A stretch of DNA of 64,000 nt from the NCBI GenBank assembly GCA_963751105.1, contig CAVVTG010000002.1, forward strand, positions 2,418,001-2,482,000. The letters run 5' to 3'. Origin of the DNA: JACVRW01 sp963751105. Its GTDB lineage: Bacteria > Actinomycetota > Thermoleophilia > Solirubrobacterales > Thermoleophilaceae. Under the pieces are notes generated by a model. That model did no database searches, was not told where the DNA came from, and saw only the letters and a list, made by a program, of their open reading frames with translations. The translations under genes were made by a program, and so were the position numbers. The stretch's first letter is position 1. Every line of letters begins with the position of its first letter. Positions 16,220 through 23,858 of this stretch are shown piece by piece.

Positions 16220-17539
16220 TCAGGTCGGAGTCAAGCCCGGAACCCAACTCGTTCCGGCCAGCGGCACACGGGCCATCGCGGCGGCCTCGAGAGTGAGCGC
16301 CACCAGGTCCTCTGGCTCGAGGTTGTGCAGGTGCGATTTTCCGCACCCGCGGGCCAGCGTCTGGGCCTCCAGGGTCATCGTGCGGAGGTAGTTGGCCAGC
16401 CGGCGGCCCCCCAGCTCCGGGTCGAAGCGCGCCGCCAGCTCGTCGTCCTGGGTCGAGATGCCGGCGGGGTCGCGGCCCTCGTGCCAGTCGTCGTAGAAGC
16501 CGGCGTCGCTGCCGATGGCCTCGTACCCCTCCCGGTGCTCCGGCGAGTTGTCCCCCAGGGCGATCAGCGCCGCCACCCCGATCGACACGGCGTCGGCGCC
16601 GAGCGCCAGCGCCTTGGCCACGTCGGCGCCGTTGCGGATCCCCCCCGAGACCACGAGCTGGACCCTGCGGTGGACACCCAGCTCGAGCAGGGCGTCCACC
16701 GCGGGGCGGATCGCCGCCAGCGTCGGGATGCCGACGTGCTCGATGAACACCTCCTGGGTGGCGGCCGTGCCGCCCTGCATGCCGTCAAGCACCACCACGT
16801 CGGCCCCGGCCTTGACCGCCAGCGCGGTGTCGTAGTAGGGGCGGGTGGCGCCCACCTTGATGAAGATCGGCTTCTCCCAGTCGGTGATCTCACGCAGCTC
16901 GCCGATCTTGATCTCGAGATCGTCGGGGCCGGTCCAGTCGGGATGGCGGCAGGCGCTGCGCTGGTCGATGCCCTTGGGCAGGTCGCGCATCTCGGCCACC
17001 CGGTCGGAGATCTTCTGGCCGAGCAGCATGCCGCCCCCGCCCGGCTTCGCGCCCTGTCCCACCACCACCTCGATGGCGTCGGCCTTGCGCAGGTCGTCGG
17101 GATTCATCCCGTAGCGCGAGGGCAGCAGCTGGTAGACGAGCAGCTCGGAGTGCTCGCGCTCCTCGGGCGTCATGCCGCCGTCGCCGGTGGTGGTGGTCGT
17201 GCCCACGGCGCTGGCGCCGTTGCCGAGCGCCTCCTTGGCCTGCGCCGACAGTGCGCCGAAGCTCATCCCGGCGATGGTGATCGGGATCTTCAGCTGGAGC
17301 GGCTTGGAGGCGTGCCTGTCGCCCAGCACGACATCGGTGTCGCAGCGCTCCCGATAGCCCTCGAGCGGGTAGCGGGACATGCTCGCGCCGAGGAACAGCA
17401 GGTCGTCGAAGTGGGGCACATGCCGCTTGGCCCCGAAGCCGCGGATGTCGTAGATGCCCTCGCGCGCCGCGCGCTGGATCTCGTGGATCGTGTTGCGGTC
17501 GAACAGCGCGGACTCGCGAAGGCCCGCTCGGGCGGCCAC
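16220..17539 (-). CDS. mgsC: FMN-binding glutamate-synthase-like subunit, set 1 (MgsC/GlxD type)
   Basis: A 439-residue TIM-barrel protein equal to the FMN domain of glutamate synthase: ITIAGMSFGALSAQAKEAL, VVGQGAKPGGGGMLLGQKIS, RSACRHPDWTGPDDLEIKI, FIKVGATRPYYDTALAVKAGADVVVLDGMQGGTAAT and VVSGGIRNGADVAKALALGADAVSIG. The segment that normally holds the 3Fe-4S cysteines (C-x2-C-x4-C-P-V-G) reads FYDDWHEGRDPAGISTQ (348-364) with no Cys, so no cluster is expected. That suits an exchange reaction such as N-methylglutamate synthase, which needs no outside electron donor. Last gene of the mgsA-B-C set; starts at GTG 17539, 1 bp after the mgsB stop. The symbol is by analogy. Confidence 0.85.
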   Translation of the reverse strand: MAARAGLRESALFDRNTIHEIQRAAREGIYDIRGFGAKRHVPHFDDLLFLGASMSRYPLEGYRERCDTDVVLGDRHASKPLQLKIPITIAGMSFGALSAQAKEALGNGASAVGTTTTTGDGGMTPEEREHSELLVYQLLPSRYGMNPDDLRKADAIEVVVGQGAKPGGGGMLLGQKISDRVAEMRDLPKGIDQRSACRHPDWTGPDDLEIKIGELREITDWEKPIFIKVGATRPYYDTALAVKAGADVVVLDGMQGGTAATQEVFIEHVGIPTLAAIRPAVDALLELGVHRRVQLVVSGGIRNGADVAKALALGADAVSIGVAALIALGDNSPEHREGYEAIGSDAGFYDDWHEGRDPAGISTQDDELAARFDPELGGRRLANYLRTMTLEAQTLARGCGKSHLHNLEPEDLVALTLEAAAMARVPLAGTSWVPGLTPT

Positions 17540-17540
17540 G

Positions 17541-18245
17541 TCAGTACTCCCCCGCGTGGTCGATGTCGAAGTTGTAGAGGCGGCGGGCGGAGCCGTAGCG
17601 GCGGAAGTCCGACGGCGACAGGCCGCTCACGCCGCCGGCGTCGAGCAGCTCGCCGAGCTCGGCTTCGTGTTCGGCGCGCATCTCTTTCTGTACGCAGTCG
17701 GCCCCGAGTCCGGCCACGTCGCCGCGCACGTACAGCCGAGCCTCGTACAGCGAGTCCCCGAGCGCGTCGCCCGCGTCACCACACACCACCAGACGGCCCT
17801 TCTGGGCCATGAAGGCGCTCATGTGGCCGACGGAGCCGTGCACCACGATGTCCACGCCCTTCATCGAGATCCCGCAACGCGCGGAGGCGTCGCCCTCGAT
17901 CACGAGCAGTCCGCCGCGGCCGGTGGCCCCGGCCGACTGGCTCGCGTTGCCCTCCACAACCACCGAGCCGGACATGATGTTCTCGGCCACACCGACCCCG
18001 CAGTTGCCTTGCACGTGGACCGAGGCGTGCTGGTTCATGCCCGCGCAGTAGTAGCCCACGTGGCCGGCGATCTCGACCTCCACCGGCGCGTCGATCCCGA
18101 CGGCCACCGCGTGAGCTCCGCGCGGGTTGAGCACCCGCCAGCGGCCCGACACGCCCGGCTGGTGGAGGGCGGCGTTCAGCTCTCGCAGCGGGGTGCTCGC
18201 CAGATCGATCTCGCGGATCGCAGGCGCGCTGTCCACCGCCGTCAC
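17541..18245 (-). CDS. mgsB: GXGXG-motif subunit, set 1 (MgsB/GlxC type)
   Basis: A 234-residue right-handed beta-helix protein equal to the C-terminal GXGXG domain of glutamate synthase. Repeating blocks are seen: VLNPRGAHAVAVGIDAPVEVEIAGHVGYYCAGMNQ, NCGVGVAENIMSGSVVVEGNA, GRGGLLVIEGDASARCGISMKGVDIVVHGSVGHMSAFMAQKGRLVVCGDAGDALGDSLYEARLYVRG. In full-length GltB this domain supports the ammonia tunnel. Its GTG start overlaps the mgsA stop by 4 bp. It should act with the adjacent GATase and FMN subunits; N-methylglutamate synthase is my preferred reading and a split glutamate synthase the alternative. Confidence 0.85.
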   Translation of the reverse strand: MTAVDSAPAIREIDLASTPLRELNAALHQPGVSGRWRVLNPRGAHAVAVGIDAPVEVEIAGHVGYYCAGMNQHASVHVQGNCGVGVAENIMSGSVVVEGNASQSAGATGRGGLLVIEGDASARCGISMKGVDIVVHGSVGHMSAFMAQKGRLVVCGDAGDALGDSLYEARLYVRGDVAGLGADCVQKEMRAEHEAELGELLDAGGVSGLSPSDFRRYGSARRLYNFDIDHAGEY

Positions 18246-19147
18246 GAGACCCGCTCGCGCTCCCAGCTGTAGACCCGGCCGGGCTCGGGTTCCCACATAC
18301 GGGCCGTGTCCGCCCCTGGGAGCGTCGCGATCGCGCGGTACTCGGAGGCCATCGCCACCCAGCCGTCGGTCTCGGCCATCACCGCCGGCTTGCACGCGAT
18401 CGGGTCGCGCAGCACCGCGAAGCCGTCGACCGTGCCCACCGCGAAGGTGTAGAAGCCGTCGAGATCCTCGAGGCAGCCCTCCAGCGCTTCGGCCAGAGTC
18501 GCGCCCTCGCGCAGGCGCCAGGTGAGATAGCCCGCGGCCACCTCGGAGTCGTTCTCGGTCTGGAACTCGATGCCCTCCGCGCGCAGGTGCTCGCGCAGGC
18601 GGTTGTGGTTGGACAGCGAGCCGTTGTGGACCAGGCACAGGTCGAGGCCGGTCGAGAAGGGGTGAGAGCCGTCGGTGGTGACCTTCGACTCGGTGGCCAT
18701 CCGAGTGTGGCCGAGGGCGTGGCTGCCGCTCAGCTCGGAGAAGGCGAAACGATCGAGGAACTGAGACGGGTGACCGGCCTCCTTGTAGATCTCGATCGCC
18801 TCTCCGGCGCTCATCACCCGCAGCTCCGGATAGCGCTCGCGCAGCCATGCCACGGCGGTGGAAGCGTCGGCCTCGACCGTGATCACCGCATGGCTGGCCC
18901 GCACCTCGGACTCGCCCGCACCGAACGCCTCGGCCAGGGCGCCGCGGACGCCGGTCCAGTCGTAGCCCGGTACGGGTGTGTGCAGAGTGACCTTGCACGA
19001 TCCCGCGGGAGCCGGGTCGCGGTAGATGGCCACGCCGGCGCTGTCGGGACCGCGATCGCCCAGCTGCAGCAGCATGTCACCGAGGTGGCGCCCCAGGCTG
19101 TCGCTCACCGGCGACGATTTGGAGAAGAGGCCCGCGATTCCGCACAT
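18242..19147 (-). CDS. mgsA: Class II glutamine amidotransferase subunit, set 1 (MgsA/GlxB type)
   Basis: A 301-residue Ntn-type glutamine amidotransferase. It starts MCGIAGLFSK, so Cys2 becomes the N-terminal nucleophile; GHTRMATESKVTTDGSHPF, LVHNGSLSNHNRLR and FQTENDSEVAAGYL are the usual PurF/GltB-type segments. It would release the amide or methylamide nitrogen of a glutamine-like donor. First gene of the mgsABC set. A TACACT hexamer (19162-19157) ends 9 nt before the ATG, consistent with a leaderless start. The divergent gene encodes a GlnT/GmaS-type synthetase. Confidence 0.87.
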   Translation of the reverse strand: MCGIAGLFSKSSPVSDSLGRHLGDMLLQLGDRGPDSAGVAIYRDPAPAGSCKVTLHTPVPGYDWTGVRGALAEAFGAGESEVRASHAVITVEADASTAVAWLRERYPELRVMSAGEAIEIYKEAGHPSQFLDRFAFSELSGSHALGHTRMATESKVTTDGSHPFSTGLDLCLVHNGSLSNHNRLREHLRAEGIEFQTENDSEVAAGYLTWRLREGATLAEALEGCLEDLDGFYTFAVGTVDGFAVLRDPIACKPAVMAETDGWVAMASEYRAIATLPGADTARMWEPEPGRVYSWERERVS

Positions 19148-19215
19148 GGGCAACCGAGTGTAGGCAGGGCACACATCCCGGCGTATGGGGCGGCGGGCAC
19201 AATTCACTCGGGCGC

Positions 19216-19232
19216 TGTGTGGGCTCCACACA
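19216..19232. promoter_or_regulatory. Inverted repeat between mgsA and glnT/gmaS (set 1)
   Basis: TGTGTGG-GCT-CCACACA is a perfect 7-3-7 inverted repeat in the 120-bp divergent intergenic region. It ends one base before the -35 box proposed for the synthetase gene, a usual place for an activator or repressor site serving both directions. It does not resemble the GTAC-type dyads elsewhere in the window. Confidence 0.5.
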
Positions 19233-19261
19233 TTGGCCCGTCGTGGCCCAGGGGATAGTTT
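19233..19261 (+). promoter_or_regulatory. Promoter for the set 1 synthetase
   Basis: TTGGCC (19233-19238), a 17-nt spacer and TAGTTT (19256-19261). The -10 box ends only 6 nt before the ATG at 19268 and there is no ribosome binding site, so the transcript probably begins at or next to the start codon. Confidence 0.5.
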
Positions 19262-19267
19262 GCGCCC

Positions 19268-20644
19268 ATGAGCAAGCCATTCACCGCGCCCAGCTCGCGC
19301 GCGGACGTAGAGCGCCACATCCGTGAGAACGACGTGGAGTTCCTGTTCGCCCAGTTCGTCGACATGCACGGCAAGCCCAACGCCAAGCTGGTGCCCACCC
19401 GGCATCTCGACGGACTCCTCGAGGACGGAGCGGGCTTCGCCGGCTTTGCCGCCGGCGCCATCGGCCAGAACCCCAACGACCCGGACATCGCGGCCATCCC
19501 GGACGTGCGCTCCTACACGCCGCTGCCGTGGAAGCCGGGCGTGGCCCGCGTGGCCTGTGACGTGACCGTCGACGGCGAGCCCTGGCTCTACTGCCCGCGC
19601 ACGATCCTGCGCCGCCAGCTCGACCGCGCCCGCGAGCTCGGCTACGAGTTCATGCTGGGCGCGGAGCTCGAGTACTTCCTGGTCAAGCTCGGCGACGACG
19701 GCAGGATCGAGCTGGCCGACCCGCTCGACACGCTCGACCAGCCCTGTTACGACATGCGCGCGCTCACCCGCAATCTCGACTTCGTGTCGCAGGTCTCGCG
19801 CTACGTGACCGATCTCGGCTGGGACAACTACGCCACCGACCACGAGGACGCCAACGGCCAGTTCGAGCAGAACTTCGAGTTCGCCGACGCGCTCACCACC
19901 TGCGACCGCTCGATCTTCTTCCGCTACATGGTGGAGTCGCTGGCCCAGGAGCGCGGCCTGATCGCCACCTTCATGCCGAAGCCGTTCGGCCACCTCACCG
20001 GCAACGGCTGCCACTTCCACATGAGCCTGTGGCGCGACGGCGAGAACGTCTTCGAGCGCGATCCCGGCGACGACCCGCGCGGGCTCGGCCTGTCGGAAGA
20101 CGCCTATCACTTCATCGGCGGTCTCAAGGCCCACGCCAAGGCCTACATCGCCATCACCGCGCCGACCGTCAGCTCCTACAAGCGCCTCGTGGTGGGCACG
20201 CGGAGCGGCTCGAGCTGGGCGCCCGTGTTCGTGAGCTACGGCTACAACAACCGCACGCAGATGCTGCGGGTGCCCGCGCCAGGCCGCGTGGAGGACCGCA
20301 CGGTGGACGGCTCCTGCAACCCGTATCTCGCCGCGGCCGCGGTGCTGGCCGCCGGCCTCGACGGCATCGAGCGCGGCACCGACCCCGGTGAGCCCACCAC
20401 CGAGCTCAACCTGCACGAGCTGACCGACGAGCGCCGTCGAGAGCTCGGGGTGGAGCTGCTGCCGGCCAACCTGCTCGACGCCACCCGTGAGCTCGAGCGC
20501 TGCCATGTGCTGCGCAAGGCCCTGGGCAACACCGGCCGCGAGGACTACGTCGACTACTTCGTGAGGATCAAGCGCGAGGAGTTCGACGAGTGGCACAACC
20601 AGGTGACCCAGTGGGAGGTCGACCGCTACCTCCAGCTCTTCTGA
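19268..20644 (+). CDS. gmaS: GlnT/GmaS-type glutamine synthetase (probable gamma-glutamylmethylamide synthetase)
   Basis: A 458-residue glutamine-synthetase-fold ligase. The N-terminal beta-grasp region is EFLFAQFVDMHGKPNAKLVP and DGAGFAGFAAGAIGQ; metal ligands lie in GAELEYFLV and DHEDANGQFEQNF; the His of NGCHFHMSLW and the ATP region VGTRSGSSWAPVFVSYGYNNRTQMLRVP follow. These segments resemble GlnT and GmaS, which join glutamate to ammonia or methylamine, more than GlnA. Divergence from mgsABC matches N-methylglutamate-pathway clusters (gmaS-mgsABC) and also rhizobial glx-glnT clusters. Substrate is inferred; GmaS and GlnT cannot be told apart by eye. Confidence 0.8.
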   Translation: MSKPFTAPSSRADVERHIRENDVEFLFAQFVDMHGKPNAKLVPTRHLDGLLEDGAGFAGFAAGAIGQNPNDPDIAAIPDVRSYTPLPWKPGVARVACDVTVDGEPWLYCPRTILRRQLDRARELGYEFMLGAELEYFLVKLGDDGRIELADPLDTLDQPCYDMRALTRNLDFVSQVSRYVTDLGWDNYATDHEDANGQFEQNFEFADALTTCDRSIFFRYMVESLAQERGLIATFMPKPFGHLTGNGCHFHMSLWRDGENVFERDPGDDPRGLGLSEDAYHFIGGLKAHAKAYIAITAPTVSSYKRLVVGTRSGSSWAPVFVSYGYNNRTQMLRVPAPGRVEDRTVDGSCNPYLAAAAVLAAGLDGIERGTDPGEPTTELNLHELTDERRRELGVELLPANLLDATRELERCHVLRKALGNTGREDYVDYFVRIKREEFDEWHNQVTQWEVDRYLQLF

Positions 20645-20691
20645 GCTCCGGCTGAACCAAAGTGCGCTCCGTCTGCGAAAGAGCTGAGGAG

Positions 20692-21696
20692 ATGGCCGCC
20701 CGTCTCCCCGCCCTCGCACTGTTCGCCGCCCTCATCGCCGCGCCGGTGCTTGCGCCGCCTGACGCCGGCGCGGCCACCACGCTCGGCTCGCCCGACTCCG
20801 GCCAGACCCCCGACCGCTATTGGTGCGCCAGCGAGGACTGCCCGGACGGCGACGTCGGCGTGCGTCAGCTCGCGCTCGCCGGCGCGCAGGTGGAGGCGGA
20901 CGAGGAGGGGGTGCTGGTGTCGGCCCGCGCCTTCGCCCGGAGGAGCACCGGCACCGCCCCCGCCCGGATCGTGCTGCTGCGCCCGGAGACCGGGATCGCG
21001 GCGCGTATCGTGGCAACGGCGCCGCTGGCGGTGACCTCGCCGGCCGGCGCGCTCGCCTCCGTCGGCGGCCTCCACCTCGCCGTGGAACCCGGCGACATGA
21101 TCGGTCTCCTGTTCCGCGAAGGAGAGGTGGACGTGGGGCTGAGCAACCGGCCGAGCCCCGACGGCGCGGTGGTGACCTTCGGCCCGCAGTGCGCCCCGTG
21201 CGGCCAGAGCGGCGGCACGGGCGCCGAGCTCCTCCTCGACGCGACGGTCGAGCCCGATCTCGACGGCGACCTGCTGGGCGACGACACGCAGGATCCCGAC
21301 GGCGGCGGCACGGGCTTCGACGATCTCGGCGGCGATCCGTTCTTCGACGAGGAGTTCGGGGAGGACGAGTTCGGCGAAGGCGAACCGGCGACGAAGCGTC
21401 GCCGGCTACGGCTGCTCAAGGTCCGACCGCGTAGAGACGGCGGGGTCAACCTGCTGCTCGCCGTGCCACGACCGGGGCGGCTGAGCGCGGTCGCCCGGAC
21501 GCGCACGACGCTGGCAACGGCCCGGACACGAGTACGCCGGCCCGGCCGGGTGCGTCTCGAGCTGAGCCCGTCACGCCGGGGCCGCCGAGAGCTCGAACGC
21601 CAGGCTCCCGTTCGAGCGCGCGTGACGGTGACGCTCCGGCTGCGCGGCGGCCGCACCAGCGGCTTCACCATGCGAGTCAGACTGAACGGAAGCTAG
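20692..21696 (+). CDS. Secreted hypothetical protein with acidic linker
   Basis: A 334-residue protein with a signal peptide (MAARLPALALFAALIAAPVL, cleavage probably at GAA near residue 28). A beta-rich domain of about 180 residues follows with two Cys pairs (CASEDC and CAPC). Next comes a Gly/Asp/Glu-rich linker (DLDGDLLGDDTQDPDGGG and FFDEEFGEDEFGEGE) and a very basic C-terminal domain rich in Arg. The D-x-D-G-D-x-x-G-D-D-T-Q-D pattern looks like a calcium-binding thrombospondin type 3-like loop. The start is uncertain: GTG 20662 would add 10 residues. Function unknown. Confidence 0.6.
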   Translation: MAARLPALALFAALIAAPVLAPPDAGAATTLGSPDSGQTPDRYWCASEDCPDGDVGVRQLALAGAQVEADEEGVLVSARAFARRSTGTAPARIVLLRPETGIAARIVATAPLAVTSPAGALASVGGLHLAVEPGDMIGLLFREGEVDVGLSNRPSPDGAVVTFGPQCAPCGQSGGTGAELLLDATVEPDLDGDLLGDDTQDPDGGGTGFDDLGGDPFFDEEFGEDEFGEGEPATKRRRLRLLKVRPRRDGGVNLLLAVPRPGRLSAVARTRTTLATARTRVRRPGRVRLELSPSRRGRRELERQAPVRARVTVTLRLRGGRTSGFTMRVRLNGS

Positions 21697-22943
21697 GCAG
21701 CCTCCTCGGCCACTGTGTCAGTCACGGCCCTCGTCCGCGGCTCCAGCAGGCCCAGGCGGCCGGCCAGCCAGCGGGCGGGCAGCGCCTGCAGGAGCAGGGT
21801 GAGCACGATGGCCAGAGCGACCACGCTGGCGAACACGTCGTTGTAGGGCACCCCGAGACCGGCCAGAACACCCACGAGCGCGGCAGGGATCACGCCGGTC
21901 TCCCTCGTCCAGCACAGGAAGGCGATCTCGTTGCGCTCCCAGCCTCCCCTGCGGTCGGGCAGCAGGCAGGCCAACACGGTCAGCGGCCTGGCGATCAAGA
22001 GCAGCACCGCGAGCACCGCGAGAGCAGGCAGGAGATTCTCGCCCAGCTCGGCGAACGGGATGTTCGCTCCCAACACGACGAACACGATCAGCGTCACCAG
22101 GTCGGCCAGGTTGTAGGCGAACTGGCGCATCTCGATCTCGTGAGGGTCGTGCATGGCCAGCCCGAGGTTGTCCATGTTGCCCACGATCAGTCCGGCCAGG
22201 AACGCGCCCAGGTAGCCACTGCCGCCGGCGGTATCGAGCGAGAAGAAGCTGATCGTGACCACCGCCAGCACCGCGATGGCCGCGCTCTCACGCCAGATGC
22301 CGGCCCGGTGGCTCGAGATCGCGCCTGCGAGCACGATCCCGGCCACCACGCCGATCACGGTGCTCACGGCGAGGTCGGCGGCGAATTCGCCCACCGGCGC
22401 GCCGATTGAATTCTCGCCGGTGAGCACGATCCCGGCGAGGGCGAGGGCGAGCGCCGCGCCCGTCGGGTCGTTGAACGCGGATTCGGCCACCACCGTCTGG
22501 GCGATCTTGGGCCGCACGCGCGACCGGATGAAAAGCGGGATCAGGATCGCCGGGTCGGTGGGCGAGAGGATCGCCCCCACCAGCAGCGCGGCCGACCACG
22601 GCAGATCGAAGACCACATAGGCGGCAGCGCCCACGATGAGCGTGGTCAGGATCACGCCGGGCACGACGAGCAGGCCAAGGCCGACCCACACCTGACGCAG
22701 GACCGGCAGCGACAGGTTGAGGCCGCCGTAGAACAGGATGATCGACACCCCGAGGGTGAACATCAGCTGCGCGCCGAGCGACTCGAACGGGACCTCCACC
22801 ACGTCGAGGGCCGAGGGTCCCAGCGCCGCCCCGATGATCACCAGCATCAGGATCTCGGGCACGGGAACGAGTGAGGAGAGCAGGCGCGCCACGAGAGCCG
22901 CCATCAATAGGATGCTCAGCGTGAGCAGTACGTCGTCGGTCAC
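21693..22943 (-). CDS. Cation:proton antiporter (CPA1/NhaP-like)
   Basis: A 416-residue integral membrane protein with about 12 hydrophobic helices, beginning VLLTLSILLMAALVARLLSSL. The transport core is visible as GAILSPTDPAILIPLF (helix break with TDP) and VVAESAFNDPTGAALALALA, the ND/DP motif of CPA antiporters that carries the ion-binding Asp. It would swap Na+ or K+ for H+. The 3' end meets the secreted-protein gene tail to tail with a 4-bp overlap, and its start overlaps the upstream gene by 4 bp. Ion specificity is unknown. Confidence 0.85.
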   Translation of the reverse strand: MTDDVLLTLSILLMAALVARLLSSLVPVPEILMLVIIGAALGPSALDVVEVPFESLGAQLMFTLGVSIILFYGGLNLSLPVLRQVWVGLGLLVVPGVILTTLIVGAAAYVVFDLPWSAALLVGAILSPTDPAILIPLFIRSRVRPKIAQTVVAESAFNDPTGAALALALAGIVLTGENSIGAPVGEFAADLAVSTVIGVVAGIVLAGAISSHRAGIWRESAAIAVLAVVTISFFSLDTAGGSGYLGAFLAGLIVGNMDNLGLAMHDPHEIEMRQFAYNLADLVTLIVFVVLGANIPFAELGENLLPALAVLAVLLLIARPLTVLACLLPDRRGGWERNEIAFLCWTRETGVIPAALVGVLAGLGVPYNDVFASVVALAIVLTLLLQALPARWLAGRLGLLEPRTRAVTDTVAEEAA

Positions 22944-23596
22944 GTACTCGGCTCTCGGCGGCTGCGCTCGCCCTCGAGCGCCAGCCGGGCGAGGTCGCTC
23001 GCGGTGAGCAGCAGCAGCACGATGACGATCGCCGCGCCCAGGCCCACGGCAACCAGCTGCTTGCGGGCGGTGTCACGCTCCTCCCCGAAGGCCGCCTCGG
23101 TGGCGCCCTCGGCCTGCTCCTGATAGCGGGCCAGCCGCTCGGCGGAACCCGCGGCGGACTCGAAGTTCGCGATCTCCGGCCCGAGGAGGATGCGCTCGGT
23201 CACGTCCTCGCGCCCGCGCTGGAGGGCGCGCCAGGCCACAGCGTCGAGCCGCATGAAGTCGGCGAAGCCATCCTCCAGTTCGGTCAGCAGAGTCTTCTCC
23301 CGCGCACCGGTGAAGGCCTCCTCGGCCGAGCGCAGGTCACGCCGGAAGCTCGCCACGGCGCTATCGAAGCGCGGCCGGGAGCGTCCGTCGTCGTAGCCCC
23401 AGGCGGTCTGCCAGCCGTTCACGTCGGTCACACCGAACTTGAGGTCGAGCGCGAGCGCCCGCCGCGCCGAGCGGTCCTGGACCTCGCCGAAGCGGTCGCC
23501 CAGCCGGTCCATGGCGTTGACGGCCACGGCGATGGTCACGATCGGCCCTAGCACGGTGAGCAGGATGGCCAGGTAGAGCTTCGTCCGGATCGTCAA
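22940..23596 (-). CDS. Two-helix membrane protein with sensor-like extracytoplasmic domain
   Basis: A 218-residue protein: N-terminal membrane helix (LYLAILLTVLGPIVTIAVAV), a 140-residue helical outer domain with GWQTAWGYDDGRSR, and a second membrane helix (LVAVGLGAAIVIVLLLLTA) before a 23-residue basic tail. This is the layout of a chemoreceptor or histidine-kinase sensor half, but no HAMP or output domain follows: the chain ends at a stop and the antiporter gene begins. It is either a genuine sensor-only protein or a truncated receptor. It overlaps the antiporter by 4 bp, suggesting co-expression. Confidence 0.6.
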   Translation of the reverse strand: MTIRTKLYLAILLTVLGPIVTIAVAVNAMDRLGDRFGEVQDRSARRALALDLKFGVTDVNGWQTAWGYDDGRSRPRFDSAVASFRRDLRSAEEAFTGAREKTLLTELEDGFADFMRLDAVAWRALQRGREDVTERILLGPEIANFESAAGSAERLARYQEQAEGATEAAFGEERDTARKQLVAVGLGAAIVIVLLLLTASDLARLALEGERSRREPST

Positions 23597-23625
23597 GGCA
23601 CGCCGCCCGGCTCACCGGCGCGTAT

Positions 23626-23853
23626 ATGGTGGCCCGCGTGCTGCTGTTCGTGATCACGCAGGACCTGCCGCTGATCCTGCTGGTGGCTCTGCTCGGGCTG
23701 TGCTACCTCACCGCGATCGAGCTCGTCCAGGAGGACGACCCGATCATGATCAAGGCGTGGTGGGTGCTGCTCGTGTTTCTCACGAACGTGGTGGGCTACG
23801 TGGCCTTCAGGATCTGGCTGGCGGCTCGCCGGCGCCGGCGCACCAGCGCCTGA
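23626..23853 (+). CDS. Small two-helix membrane protein
   Basis: A 75-residue protein with two membrane helices (LPLILLVALLGLCYLTAIEL and WWVLLVFLTNVVGYVAFRIW) and a basic tail RRRRR. It somewhat resembles the N-terminal PLDc_N segment of cardiolipin synthases and small integral proteins of that family. It is divergent from the sensor-like gene (29-bp gap) and tail to tail with the PucR-type regulator. Function unknown. Confidence 0.55.
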   Translation: MVARVLLFVITQDLPLILLVALLGLCYLTAIELVQEDDPIMIKAWWVLLVFLTNVVGYVAFRIWLAARRRRRTSA

Positions 23854-23858
23854 GTGGC

